A stretch of 64,000 bases of DNA. It comes from Lantana camara. Its lineage: Eukaryota; Streptophyta; Magnoliopsida; Lamiales; Verbenaceae. Position 1 is the stretch's first letter. Each line of letters begins with the position of its first letter. The notes beneath the pieces were generated by a model. It worked only from the letters and a program-made list of their open reading frames with translations, was not told where the DNA came from and made no database searches. This document shows, piece by piece, positions 10,012 to 21,361 of this stretch. Both the position numbers and the translations under genes were made by a program. The DNA is taken from the NCBI GenBank assembly GCA_037501455.1, contig CM074858.1, positions 94,524,501 through 94,588,500 on the forward strand. The letters run 5' to 3'.

Positions 10012-12920
10012 TGTAGCGCTCGGAACAGTGGGCCACCACATGCCCCTCATCGAAACCCAAACCCACATATGAAATAGATCTCCATACATGAGCCCAATTC
10101 TCGGTGAACGGGAACCTACACTCACTCACTAGGCTAAGTGGGGCTAACGACTAACAGAGCGCGCAAAAACAATAAAAAAAATACGCGAAAGCAGTAAACA
10201 GGATCCGAAAAGAGCTCAAACTAACTTACATTAACATAATATAATGTCCACACGACCCAAAAATGATACAAGTATTCATAAGTTATTCAAAATATTCATA
10301 AGGTGTATCAATACATAACCAAAGTAACAGAAGATGCAATATGAAATGCAGACTTGTCCTAAACTAGAAAGTACAATACGACCACGATGCACTTCCCCGC
10401 CTAGCACGAGCAACCTGCAGCTAAAGGTGGGAAAAGAGAGGGGTCAGTCTACAACTCGACTGAGTTAGGGGGCTAAACGCACACCCACACACGTATAAGT
10501 ATAACAGAGCACATATAAAAGAGATAGTCATGAATCGAGGCTAGGGTTTTGCATACTAAATCATTTTTCAAAAGATAACATATAATACCAAAGGAAAATC
10601 CCATCTCGATCCATAATCTATCAATACATAATATAAAAAAACGTCCGGTGAGTATGGACTTCCACTGACTCCTCAAAACATAACATAAAAACCAAATTCA
10701 TAAAGACAAATCCAACCCCACATCCATGGTGTTTCGGGAATCAAACCCTCTCCACCTACAATACAAACACATACGGGGTAGCTAACCCACGATATACCTT
10801 TCCCGGTTATCCACGGAGGGCTCAAGATACCACGCCTTCCCAATCTCCAAGAGTCGTACATGAATATCTCAACTGAGAGCGTGCACAGGGGTCATAACCG
10901 GTGACCCCATGGTCATCCCAGGTCTCCCTTACCCACGTCTCCGGGGCCCAACATACCAAATCGAACCAAAATCCCATCTTTCAGGGCACAACTCGTTAAA
11001 CATAACGTAAATGTATAAAAGGATTCAAAATTTTAAGCTTACATAGGCTCATACGTATACCCTTTTCCATAAAATTCAAACGTTCCATAAAATCAAAATC
11101 ATAGCTTAAATACACGTATTTATGTATATATATAAGATATATATTCGCATACGGGGAGAGAAAACAACATATAATAGGTCATAGGTTAATAACTAAAATG
11201 AAAAAGTTCCTAAACCTCACCTTACACAAAAGTAGAGAAGTAGGAAGGCAAAACGGGCGAACCACCGCCTAAACCTCGGGCTCTTGAACGTCCGAAAGAG
11301 GCTCTGAAACAAAAGAAGGCAAGACCCGAGACTTAAACTTAAATATGTACTAATTAGACGCCCGACAATTCTCATGAATTCAATAGATGCAAATGAAATG
11401 GAAGAATATACCACTTATGTCACTTATGTTCAAAATTCGGAAAATTCGTACGAAAGCATATCAAAAAACCCAACAAATCAGTTCATAGCTCATAATTAAT
11501 CAACCATACTCATACCATATCATAAAGCATCAATTAACACTAAAGAAACAAGCACGAATCAAGAGAAAATCAAGCAAACAGAAGAGAAAACAAACAAAAC
11601 GGTCCAAGCTCCTTAACCAATCTCCCCTCCTAGGGAGATTTTACACACAAAATATCCCCTCCCGGGGACTTTCATGCAGAAAGTTTTTCAAGGGCAAAAT
11701 CCCCCCGCCCGAGGAAACTAGTTCAGTCGTAGAAAATGGCCTCCACACCCCTATTTAGCCCTGCATCTCATACCAAAAAAATACCAAACCATATAGGCAA
11801 GTTAAGGCATGAAATAAGAAAGCAAATCAGGTCATAAACTCTAACAAACAAGGCCAAAATCGAACAACAAGCTTAGGCAAGGAGAAAGGGATCAAACTCA
11901 TGCATAACTCTTCCAAAAACTCAAAGAACATTAATGGTAACTCCCACATGCTTTAACTAGCACCAAAGTCAGGTTTATACAACAATAAATGAAGCTTAAG
12001 TGATCAAAATTCTAGCCTCAGATCAAGAAAAATACCAAAGGAAGTCATAGAATTCAAATATAGGGTATAAACCTAACTATTCAAGTCATGGATCAAATCT
12101 CAATCATACATGGCTTAAAATCTGAATTTCTTGGATGAAAATGATCATATAAGCATGTAGATATCAAATATAAACTTACCCCTTGAAGATGATGGAGGAA
12201 AATGGATATTAGAGCTCAAAAATCTCCTATGGTGTAAAGTGGCGAAAACGGGGTTGTTCTTGCACCAAAGTTTAGATTTTTTCTCCATCTTTGTGTGTAT
12301 GGACCGAGATTGAAGAAGAAAAATATGTCAAAGGACTGAGTTGGTGAATTTTAGGTCCAGGTTTCATGTGAAAAACTTGAAAATTGAGGGACTAAAGTGC
12401 AAATTAGTGAAAGGTGGTCATATTGGAGCGAGTCAATTTTTCGGGCAAATTTCAGGGTATCAAATGGACTTAGAAAAATATAAGGCTTAGTCCATTAGAC
12501 CCGAATCGTCGAAACGAGTCCAATGGAAGTGATGGAATTTGAATCCGAATTCCCATGCTCGAGTTACACAACCCGGAACCCAAGCGCTAAAAGCATTTTA
12601 GCCTCCTTTAGGTTCCAAATGAAACAAACACCTCAAAAGCTCATCAAACTAACTCGGAAACATAATACGAGCATATAATCAAGTTCATAACATATAAAAC
12701 TCAGGCATATCAAATTGGTACAAAAATCGAAATTCAAATACGAGCACAACGAAGCAAACATCAACGAAAAGGTAAAAACATACTAATAAAAGAGTTCATA
12801 TAATAAAGAGTATTAAAGATTATCAATTAAAAAATTAAGATAAATCAGGTAAAGGCATAATTTATAAATTAAATGCGCACATACATCATACCTGTCCAGT
12901 CGTAGAGTCGAGGTGTCACA
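10012..12920 (-). repeat. A 5' LTR (2.9 kb)
   Basis: In element orientation it starts TGTGACACCTCGAC at 12920 and ends GCTACA at 10012, giving the usual TG...CA ends. It is longer than the 3' copy because that one is truncated. It contains the conserved GGTGAGGTTTAGG block near 11210-11225 and an AT-rich TATATATCTTATATATAT stretch at 11124-11150. The 5 bases to its right (TTCAT) would be one half of the target duplication. Confidence 0.85.
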
Positions 12921-13160
12921 TTCATGATATTTTGTGAATTATGTAACTAATTGTTATGTGATATTCTATGAAATTATTATCAATTGTGAACTATGGTATG
13001 ATTCGTATTTTTATTACACGTGAATGTATTATCAAACATATCCTAATTGTCTATATGGCCTTAATTGATCACTTTCATAAATTAAGGACTTAACTGTATG
13101 AATTAAATTAGACTAAATTGACATCATTTCATAAATAAGCACCTAATTGCATTAACTTAT

Positions 13161-13833
13161 TGTTGGAAGCAAACCCATCCTACATCGGAAGATTGGAGGA
13201 AATTTGTCCAATATAAGTGTTCACCTAACTCCATTAGTATGAGGCCTTTTGGGAGATGCCCAAAAACAAATTTGTGCCGGCTTGGCCCAAAGCGGACATT
13301 ATCATACTACTGTAGAGTTGGGGTGATGGCGCACGCGATCCCAACAAAAGTGTGCCTGAAGTGGTCCCAGAGTAGGAGGAAACCTACAGAAAGAGGGCGG
13401 TGAGGTCAAGTGTCGTAAGGTCGGGAGCCCTGAGAGGGCCTTGAGACCGTGAGGCCTTGAGTCGAGAGCCTAAGGCTGAGAGAGCTAAGAGCTAGTGCCT
13501 GAGAGCCTAAGGAGTTGAAGCAAAGTCCTATGCTTCGTGAAAGCTTGTTGTGAGGCTTGTAAATTAGAGAGTTGGGAAACACTTGAGAGCTAATTCTTAT
13601 GATAGAATTGTGAGGTTCTTTGAGGGTGTTGGGTTAATTAGAGGATAGGTTTTTCTCTAATTGTTGTAAACTCTTTGTTATAGTGGAATCGCTCCTCTTG
13701 TTCGTGGACGTAGGCAAATTCTGTCGAACCACATAAATTCTTGTGTCTTACCTTTTCGTTCTCTATTCTATATCTTTATGGTGGTCAATTCAAGAAACAA
13801 TATACCATCAAGATCCGAGGTGATATCCTAATA
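13161..13833 (+). repeat. J 5' LTR
   Basis: It runs from TGTTGGAAGC to TATCCTAATA and is followed by the primer site AACTGGTATCAGAA. The last ~450 bases align with 14038-14488. The string CTACATCGGAAGATTGGAGG near its start resembles many plant copia LTRs. Confidence 0.75.
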
Positions 13834-13892
13834 AACTGGTATCAGAATACTGGTTGTTCGTATATTTTTTTGTTATGTCCTATTAAGTTAGG

Positions 13893-14018
13893 ATGTCGAC
13901 TACTAAATTTGATGTCGAGAAGTTTGACCGAAAGATCAACTTCAAACTATGGCAAGTAAGGATGCTTGCAATCCTTGTACAGAATGGAGTTCAAAAGGCT
14001 TTAGGTCATAAGGCCTAG
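13893..14018 (+). pseudogene. J Gag N-terminal fragment (41 codons)
   Basis: An ATG 60 bases after the LTR opens a short frame. It starts MSTTKFDVEKFDRKINFKLW and continues QVRMLAILVQNGVQKALG, the classic N-terminus of plant copia Gag (DUF4219/UBN2 type). It ends at a TAG in KA-stop, just before the truncated 3' LTR. The ATG is the family's normal start, since the conserved sequence begins right there. Confidence 0.8.
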
Positions 14019-14037
14019 AGCCCAGGCCAGAGAAAGG

Positions 14038-14488
14038 TCGAAGTGTGCCCGAAGTAGGCCCGGAGTAGGAGGAAACCTAAGCCTTGAGAGGGCCTTGAGA
14101 CTGTGAGGCCTTTAGCCAAGATCCTAAGGCCGAGAGAGCTGAGAGCTAGTGCCTAAGAGCCTAAGGAGCCGAAGCAAAGTCCTATGCTTCGTGAAAGCTT
14201 GTTGTGAGGCTTGTAAATTAGAGAGTTGGGAAACACTTGAGAGCTAATTCTTGTGATAGAATTGTGAGGTTCTTTGAGGGTGTTGGGTTAATTATAGGAT
14301 AGGTTTTTCTCTAATTGTTGTAAACTTTCTGTTATAGTGGAATCGCTTCCCTTGTTTGTGGACGTAGGCAAATTTTTCCGAACCACGTAAATTCTCGTGT
14401 CTTACCTTTTCATTATCTATTCTATATCTTTTATTGTGGTCAATTTAAGAAATAATATACCATCAAGATCTTAGGTGATATCCTAACA
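14038..14488 (+). repeat. J 3' LTR, lacking its first ~185 bases
   Basis: It aligns with the 5' LTR from about 13345 onward (GTGTGCC-GAAGT-GG...GAGTAGGAGGAAACCTA) and ends CCTAACA. The missing start means the internal deletion removed the rest of Gag, all of Pol and the LTR start in one event. Confidence 0.75.
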
Positions 14489-15096
14489 CTTATAAACTTA
14501 AGGACTTAATAAAAAATTATGGCTTTTCTTCTCTTTTAATTGATGAATCACGTAATATACATACACAACACATACACCATAGCTTTGTTGCTCTCTCTCT
14601 CGGAGAAACTCCAAGGAAGAAGAAGGAGTAGGATTCTTCAACTTCGAGCTTAAATTTCGGTAACCACCGATCACCAAAGCTCCAATTACCTCTCTTGACT
14701 TCATCTCTTTCTTCTCCTTTTCTTTTAAGGTAATGATGAGTTGATGATTGAATTCTCGAATTAATTATTTGAAGTTAAGGTTATGAATTTGAATTGATAA
14801 CTTGTGTATTAGTTGAGGAAAGCATGATTATAAGTTTTTAACTTGAATTTCATGCAAGAATTTGAGGTTGATGGAAGTTGGGTGATATGAAAATATATGG
14901 GTTTTATATTGGAATTCTTGATGATTAAAGCATGAAATGAGTGTTAATGTTGGTTTTAATTGTACTTTAAGTGTTTAATCATATTCCTTTATGATCTAAG
15001 TGTGGTTGAGAGTGTTGTTGTTGCTCGTTTTGGGTGTTTGGGAATGGTCCGAAACCATCCCCTACTTCTGCTCTATTTTTGAGCCTTCTGCAGAAC

Positions 15097-15321
15097 GGGA
15101 ACAACCCTTCCCGTCCCTAGTTGTTTGTCCAAATGGCCGTTCCCATGTTTCTGAATGTTCTGGCGCAAAGGCTGGAACGGTCGTTCCGAGTTTTGGCCTA
15201 CGCCCAGAATGGCCGTTCTAAAGCGTAAATAGTGGCGTTTCCTTACAGACGCTCGGGATGGGTTCGGGGAGCTGGGAACGACCGTTCCTTATTTTTTCAC
15301 TTGTCTGAAACGGCCGTTCCC
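15097..15321. promoter_or_regulatory. B 5' LTR palindrome array
   Basis: Six copies or near-copies of GGGAACGG/CCGTTCCC occur at 15097-15112, 15132-15144, 15174-15188, 15206-15219, 15284-15298 and 15307-15321. Each has the same partner in the 3' LTR, although individual bases differ between the two LTRs. The role is inferred. Confidence 0.5.
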
Positions 15322-15673
15322 GTTGTCCAGAGACTTTTTGGAATTTCATGTTTAACTTCACATGTTTTAATTCCTTTCCTATGACTTCTGTATGCTAAAT
15401 TCATGCTATTAAATGTTAATTGTACACATGAACATATCCATGACGTTCTATAATTGTCAATCCATGTCATATCATTTCATGATTACACCGTTCGTCTTAC
15501 TTGGTTCATGAGAGTCGTGTCTCACGTGCACTTGTCTTTCTTGCACAGACCAGCTTCTGGGTGACGAGGAGTAGGCACCGTAGGCTCGTGTTCTTTTCTT
15601 AGTTTGTCTTGACAGTTGAGGTTTAATTTCTAGCTATCTAGAACCTTTAAAACCCTTACGTTAAGGTTTTTGG

Positions 15674-15711
<38 letters not shown>

Positions 15712-16716
15712 TATTTCTCAAAACCTCAAACTATTAAAAAATGAACCATATTCTATGTATTGAACCGACCTTGTTTTGATGAGTATTACTATTGTGTTAT
15801 ATTGTGGGCCTGAGGGTGAGTGTATTGAGCCAATCCGGAAAACACGGGCTGACGTTCAACTCTTGCACTTTCCCTCATTATTTGGAATGACCCCTAACTC
15901 CACTAGGAGGTTTGGTGGAGGAAGGAGTTCTGGGCATAGGATTCATGTATCCGATGCTCAACGAGATTGGATGGTTTGGGCCTTGCAAACCCGACCATCA
16001 CCCTGAGGGAAAAGGGATTATTGTTATTGATTGCTTGCACGGTAATAACTTGTATAATCATTTAACAAATTCATAACATAATTATTGTACACTGTTGGAG
16101 TTGTTGGAGACTTGCCCTCACTCGCCGGGCTACTGATTAACTGAAATTGTAATAATTGCTAAAGTTGATAGTTGTAATCTCGGGCGATGTTTATTTTATT
16201 CTTAAATTTATAGTACTTTCTTCATAAAACTTTACCCGGGGTTATAACTTGTATGTTAATTATGCTTATATTTATTATACCCCTCACTCAGTCTTCCATA
16301 GGCTGACTCCTCCACCTTTCAGTCTATTGCAGGTGCATGCTTGGCGGGAATTAGAGTCGGCTCGAGTCTTTAATTCGTGTCTAGCATAGACCACTGTTAC
16401 GTTACTGTGCATATTGGATATTTCTATCTTCCTTATACTACTTTTGGCGATTGTAAATATTGCTATGGATTATACGTCATGTGGGCCATATACTTTTGTT
16501 GTAAATAGCTCTTGATTCATGGTATCTATTATGCTTTCGCTTGAGTTGTTTTGCATATATTTACTTGGTTTAAGGGTTAGTTCCGCCTAGCTAGGGTCTT
16601 GTCTTTTACGTGTCTTCCGTTCGCTATAAGTTTGGTTCATGTATGGATTTTCCATTTCATATGTGGACTGGGCTATAGTGCGGGGGATGTGGCGGCCTGA
16701 AGTTTCGGGTGCTACA

Positions 16717-16737
16717 TCCTAAAGTGGTATCAGAGCT
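16717..16737 (+). other. B primer-binding site (tRNA-iMet type)
   Basis: TCCTAAAG followed by TGGTATCAGAGCT lies directly after the LTR end GCTACA. It is a perfect match to the plant iMet primer site and confirms the LTR boundary. Confidence 0.9.
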
Positions 16738-16936
16738 CCAGGTTGCAAAACTGGAGTTCTAGTGTCGTCTCTTGTGAGTCTAGGTCGTACAACATAGGAA
16801 TTGATTGTCAAATTGATAGCCTTATGTTTTAGTTTGTATTTATTTGAATTATGTGCCTTAATTGTATTTTGAGACTTTAATTGCACTCATTTTCATATGG
16901 TAATGCAACATGCATATCTAGTGTATTGTCTACAGG

Positions 16937-17540
16937 ATGCCTCGTGGTCGACCTCGACATGAGCATTCACCGGGTCATAGGCACCACCATGATCGTTCTC
17001 CTCCACCTCCACCCCCTCAAGCTCAACCTCAAGATTTCCTTAATGCGGTGGTTAATCTTATTGATCAAAGGCTAAGGGATTATGCTCCACCAATACCACT
17101 AGCTCCACCAGTACAACAAGGAGGATTGATTTCCGCGGTATCGGGAGTTTGAGAATCAGCACCCTCCAAAATTCTGTAAAGGCAATGACATGGAAGCAGA
17201 GCAATGCCTTAAGGAAGTTGAAAGAATTTGGGAGCTTGTTCCATGTAACTCTCAAGAAAAGGCTCGTTGCACCATTTCCTTGATTCAGAGGGAGGCTTAT
17301 TTTTGGTGGGAGAGTACAAAGATTAGATTGGATGCTGCTGGTGAAGAGGTAACTTTGGATGTTCTTGCTCGGGAATTTAGGAGCAAGTATATTCCTCTAT
17401 CATCAAGTACTCGCAGGTTGAAGGAATTCACTGAATTAAAGCAAGGAGGGAGGCCTATTTCTGAGTATATAGCTGAGTTTGAGAGGTTGTCTCGCTATGC
17501 ACCTAACATAGTGACTGATGATTTCCATAAAGTTATGTAA
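16937..17540 (+). pseudogene. B Gag N-terminus and capsid domain (frameshifted)
   Basis: It starts MPRGRPRHEHSPGHRHHHDR followed by a proline run and DFLNAVVNLIDQRLRDYAPP. This is very close to the intact Gag of element F, which supports the ATG at 16937. A frameshift after ISAV (about 17135-17150) moves coding to another frame, where ECLKEVERIWELVP-like and REFRSKYIPLSSSTRRLKEF motifs continue. A TAA replaces Gln in KVMQF at about 17538. Confidence 0.85.
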
Positions 17541-17940
17541 TTTGTTCAGGGGCGCTTCGACTGGATATACAAGCAGCTATTAAAGCGATTAATACAAGCA
17601 CTTAGGTAAAAGCTACTTCAAAGGCTTTAAAGGTTGAGGATGGAGTTATAGCGAGGAGATCTACTACCGCTCTGGACAGGCTTCAGTTTCGAGTTCAAGT
17701 ATCATACACTGCTCCACCACCTGCTAAAGGCTCTTGGAAGAAGTCCCGACCCGTGGGACCAGTTCAGAAAGCTCCACCTATACCTATTTTACCTCCACCT
17801 TCAGGGAAGCCTGAATGCACTTATTGTGGGCGTGATGGAGACACTTATGATTCTTGTAGAAGGCGCTTGGGATTGTGTCTTATTTGCGGGAGCCGTTAGC
17901 ATAAGGTGGATACATGTCCGGATAGACGAAATTAGCCTGT
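17541..17940 (+). pseudogene. B Gag C-terminus with zinc knuckles (broken)
   Basis: Decayed sequence follows the capsid domain. Around 17815-17920 two knuckles can be read: CTYCGRDGDTYDSC, where the expected His is Asp, and CLICGSR followed by a TAG where relatives have Asn/Glu-His. Several frames must be combined, so no Gag could be made. Confidence 0.7.
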
Positions 17941-18066
17941 CGGGGGTCAGAGACCACTTGTTAGGGCTCTTGCTTATGCCCTAGTCGGAGAGGAGCAGGA
18001 CGCAGATGTAGATCCCGTCGTGGTGGTAGAAGTACAATATGCATACATGGCACGAATATACATACA

Positions 18067-18660
18067 TTGTTTGATCCGAGAGCTACACACTCCTTTCTTT
18101 CGAGTGCTCTTGTTGTTACTTTGTCTTTGCCTGTTGTTTGCTCTTCTACTTGTTATGTGGTTAATTCTCTTTTTGGTGGTAGTTTAGAGACTGATTGGGT
18201 GTATAAGGATATTCCGGTGAGTATAGAAGGTCATGTTTTCCTGACAAACTTCATTGAGATGCCGATGGTTCGCTATGGATTAATTTTGGGCATGGATTGG
18301 CTCTACAGACATTGTGCAACTGTTGATTGTCTGGCAAAGAGAGTCCAGTTGGGATCAGAGGTGTTGGGAGTTGGAGTTTGAAGACTGTACCTTTACTTTC
18401 CTTCACTGAAGCTCAGAAACTTGTTCGAGATGGAGCTACTGGATTTATTGCCTATGTTCTCAATAAGCCTAAGGATCACATAAAGTTGGAAGAAACGGAA
18501 GTAGTGAAGGATTTCCCTAAAGTTTTTCCTCAGAAATTGGATTCTTTACCTTCAGACCAAGAAATTGAATTTGTGATCAATTTGTACCCGAATTCAGAGC
18601 CATTCTCTAAAACCCCGTATGGTATAGCTCCGTCTGAGTTAAAGGAAATGAAGAATCAAC
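18067..18660 (+). pseudogene. B aspartic protease and RT linker
   Basis: 18067-18381 contains MFDPRATHSFLSS, where the active-site DPGA has become DPRA, and GLILGMDWLYRHCATVDC. A frame change near 18360 leads to 18327-18749 with the linker (VFPQKLDSLPSDQEIEFVIN, then [19 protein letters not shown]). Loss of the Gly after the catalytic Asp would disable the protease even without the shift. Confidence 0.85.
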
Positions 18661-19148
18661 TCGATGCATTATTGGATATTGGGTACATTAGACCGAGTTC
18701 TTCTCTATGGGGTGCACCGGTTCTGTTTGAGAATGTGTATCGACTATAGGAAGTTAAATCGGATGACAATCAAGAACAAGTATCCCCTCTCACATATCGA
18801 GGAGCTATTCGACATACTTCAGGGTTCAAAGGTCTACTCGAAACTTGACTTACGTCAGGGATACTATCAGTTGCGGATTCGAGCCGAGGATATTCCAAAG
18901 ACGGGATTCAACACTCGGTATGGGCATTATAAGTTCGTGGTAATGCCGTTTGGGTTATCTAATGCCCCTGCAACTTTTATGGACATGATGTACAGGATTT
19001 TTAGGCCCTACCTCGACAAGTTTGTAGTGATCTTCATTGATGATATCTTAGTATATTTGAGGTCCGCCAAGGAGCATCAGTTGTTTGCTAAATTCAGTAA
19101 GTGTGATTTCTGGATTAACAAAGTTTCTTTCTTGGGCCACGTCATTTA
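18661..19148 (+). pseudogene. B reverse transcriptase
   Basis: One open stretch carries [54 protein letters not shown] and [15 protein letters not shown] with the catalytic Asp pair. Compared with A and D it lacks about 12-14 residues after AKEH (the [16 protein letters not shown] segment), an in-frame deletion. It ends in TAG right after FLGHVI. Confidence 0.9.
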
Positions 19149-20000
19149 GGGAAATGGAGTGGAAGTTGATCCATCGAAGATTGAAGTGGTGCTGATGTGG
19201 GAAAAACCAAAGAATGCCTCCGAAGTTAGAAGTTTCTTGGGTTTAGCTGGATACTATAGAAGGTTTGTAAAGGACTTCTTGAAGATCGCCACTCTTTTAA
19301 CCTAACTAACAAAGAAAGAGGTAAAGTTTGTGTGGGATGAGGCCTGCGAGAAGAGTTTTAATTTCTTGAAGGAGAAATTAACTACTGCTCCAGTATTGAC
19401 ACTTCCCGAAGGCACCGAGGGTTATGCAGTTTTTACGGATGCTTCAAAGGAAGGTCTAGGTTGTGTATTAATGCAGAAGGGGAAGGTAATTGCTTATGCC
19501 TCTAGAAAGTTAAAAGAGCACGAGAAGAACTATCCCACACACGATCTTGAGCTCGCCGTTATGATCTTTGCTCTCAGGAAGTGAAGACATTACTTGTACG
19601 GTGTACCTTTCGAGATCTTTTCAAACCACAAGAGCCTCCAGTATTTATTCACACAAAAAGATTTAAATATGAGGCAAAGGCGCTAGATGGAGTTCCTTGA
19701 AGATTACGAGTGTACCATTCGTTATCATCCAGGCAAAGCAAACGTGGTCGTCGATGCACTTAGTAGGAAAGCTAGTGTGTCCAGTTTGGGAGTTGGTTCA
19801 GAGGGTCGAGCCGACACTTTGGTTTTAAGAGTTTGAGTTTCTAATATTACCGTGTAACCAGAGTTACGACAGAGAATTATTGAGGCTAAGAATAGTGACC
19901 CGAAAGTCCAGAGATTAGCTGAGAAAGCTCGGGATGACCTAGAGTGTCCTTTCGGATTTGATGATACGGGAATTCTAAGATTCAAGACCAGAGTTGTGGT
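19149..20000 (+). pseudogene. B RNase H and connection
   Basis: After the TAG the frame resumes with [20 protein letters not shown]. RNase H reads [20 protein letters not shown], then [20 protein letters not shown], ending in TGA after FALRK where relatives have Trp. A TAG at 19684-19686 replaces the conserved Trp before MEFLEDYE, the same codon hit in A and D. B keeps Gln after CVLM, where A, D and H have TAG. Confidence 0.85.
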
Positions 20001-20823
20001 ACCGGAAGAGTTGAAAAGGGTTATTCTTGAAGAAGATCATAGGTCAGCCTATTCTATGCATCCCGTAGGTAACAAGATGTACTGAGATTTGAAGCAATTT
20101 TATTGGTGGAACGGTTTGAAGAAGGATGTGGCCGACTTTGTGAGATATTATTGAACTTGTTAGATGGTGAAGGCTGAGCATCAGAAACCCGCAGGTATAT
20201 TGCCATCGTTGCCTATTCCAGAGTCGAAGTGGGAACAGGTAACGATGGATTTTGTATCAGGATTACCGAAAGTCAAAGGTGGTCTTGATGGTATTTGGGT
20301 AATCGTTGACCGCTAAACTAAGTCAGCACACTTTCTAGCAATTCGGATGTCCGATAAAGTGAATAAACTAGCTGATAAGTATTGTCGGGAAATTGTTCGA
20401 TTACATGGAATTCCAGTTAGTATCGTGTTGGATAGAGATCCGTGGTTTTCTTCCAAACTTTGGCAAGAGTTACAACGATCTCTGGGAACTAAACTTAATT
20501 TTAGCTCAACTTTCCACCCGCAAACAGATGGCCAATCCGAGAGATTAATTAAGTATCTCGAGGATATGCTCAGAGCTTGTGTTTTGGATTTTCAGACGTC
20601 TTGGGAGAAACACTTACATTTAATTGACTTTTCTTACAACAATAGTTACCAAGCGTCGATTAGGATGGCACCGTATAAAGCTCTGTACGACCGAAAGTGT
20701 AGATCGCGCTATTATTTGATCTTGAAGAATGGAGATGGGCTAAGCAAGAAGGTGTACAAAGAGAGAAAAATAAAGAAGAACCACTTGAGTCCATTCAAGT
20801 GGCGATTGAGAAGATTCAAATGA
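20001..20823 (+). pseudogene. B integrase zinc finger and DDE core
   Basis: The HHCC finger can be followed through several stops (20030-20190). The core shows VTMDFVSGLPKVKGG (first Asp), SIVLDRDPWFSS (second Asp) and FHPQTDGQSERLIKYLEDML (Glu), in a 158-codon open stretch from 20347. A TAA replaces a Phe/Trp-like codon after VIVDR. The catalytic residues are all kept. Confidence 0.85.
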
Positions 20824-20858
20824 TTCAACAAAGGATAAAGGTAGCTCAAGATAGATAA

Positions 20859-21327
20859 ATGAGCTATGCCGACCATCGCTGTAGAAACCTCGAGTTTGAA
20901 GTTGGAGACCGGGTGTTCTTGAAAGCGTCTCCATGCAAGGGGTTTGCTCGGATTGGGAAAGGAGGAAAGCTTAATCCTCGTTACTTAGGTCCTTTTGAGA
21001 TTCTTGAAAGAGTGGGTGAAGTAGCCTACCGGTTGGACATACCACCGAGCCTCACAGGGATTCATAATGTTTTTCATGTGTCCCAATTAAGGAAGTACTA
21101 CCCTGAGAATCCGAGATTCTACCCGTAGAAGGAGTGGAGTTGGAACCGAATTTAACTTTTGTCCAGAAGCCGGTTAAAATCTTAGATAGGAAGTTTTAAG
21201 AGTTGAGGAACTGAAAATCCCATTGGTTAAAATTCTTTGGAGAAGTGGTAAGACTGAAGAGGCCACGTGGGAAACTGAGGACAAGATGAAACAGTTTCAC
21301 CCAGAGTTGTTTCCTCCCGAGCAGTGA
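20859..21327 (+). pseudogene. B integrase C-terminus and chromodomain
   Basis: 20859-21128 reads FEVGDRVFLKASPCKGFARI, then GPFEILERVGEVAYRLDIPP and VFHVSQLRKYYPE. A frameshift leads into a chromodomain-like tail with KILWRSGKTEEATWETEDKM and FHPELF, with further stops. The terminal TGA at 21325 lies about 20 bases before the polypurine tract. Confidence 0.85.
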
Positions 21328-21344
21328 ATCTAGGGACCAGATTC

Positions 21345-21361
21345 TTTTAAGGGGGAAAGGT
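21345..21361 (+). other. B polypurine tract
   Basis: TTTTAAGGGGGAAAGGT immediately precedes the LTR start TGTGACGC. Same position and form as in A, D and F. Confidence 0.85.

Larger units (their letters stand above)
2883..12920 (-). mobile_element. A: decayed Tekay/Del-type chromovirus (Ty3/gypsy), minus strand
   Basis: Two direct LTRs flank a gag-pol region running right to left in the order Gag, protease, RT, RNase H, integrase, chromodomain, which is the Ty3/gypsy order. An iMet-type primer site and a polypurine tract adjoin the LTRs. The element sits in the 5' LTR of B: sequence right of 12920 continues a B LTR. The 3' LTR has lost about 480 bases of its outer end together with the left target site, so no target duplication can be shown. 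Multiple stops and frame breaks make it inactive. Confidence 0.9.
13161..14488 (+). mobile_element. J: internally deleted Ty1/copia remnant
   Basis: It begins TGTTGGAAGC and ends ATCCTAACA, and is flanked by CTTAT on both sides (13156-13160 and 14489-14493). That string occurs once at the matching place in B's 3' LTR. It contains a full 5' LTR, a primer site, the first codons of Gag, then a shortened 3' LTR. Everything between is deleted, so it is a 1.3 kb relic that cannot move without help. Confidence 0.85.
12921..16716 (+). repeat. B 5' LTR, missing its first ~105 bases and holding J
   Basis: Both ends can be placed against the 3' LTR: 12921 corresponds to about 21465, and the end is GGTGCTACA at 16716. 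Removing J (13161-14488 plus one CTTAT) leaves about 2.46 kb, which together with the missing start matches the 2557-base 3' LTR. A (TA)n tract occupies 15677-15708 and is much shorter in the 3' copy (22890-22905). Confidence 0.85.

Noticed and set aside
13161..14488. Cassandra-type TRIM element
   Set aside because: Small size fits, but no 5S rRNA-like promoter boxes are seen in the LTR, and a copia Gag start is present.
15677..15708. (TA)n tract as an origin or matrix attachment site
   Set aside because: A simple microsatellite whose length differs between the two B LTRs; nothing else supports a function.
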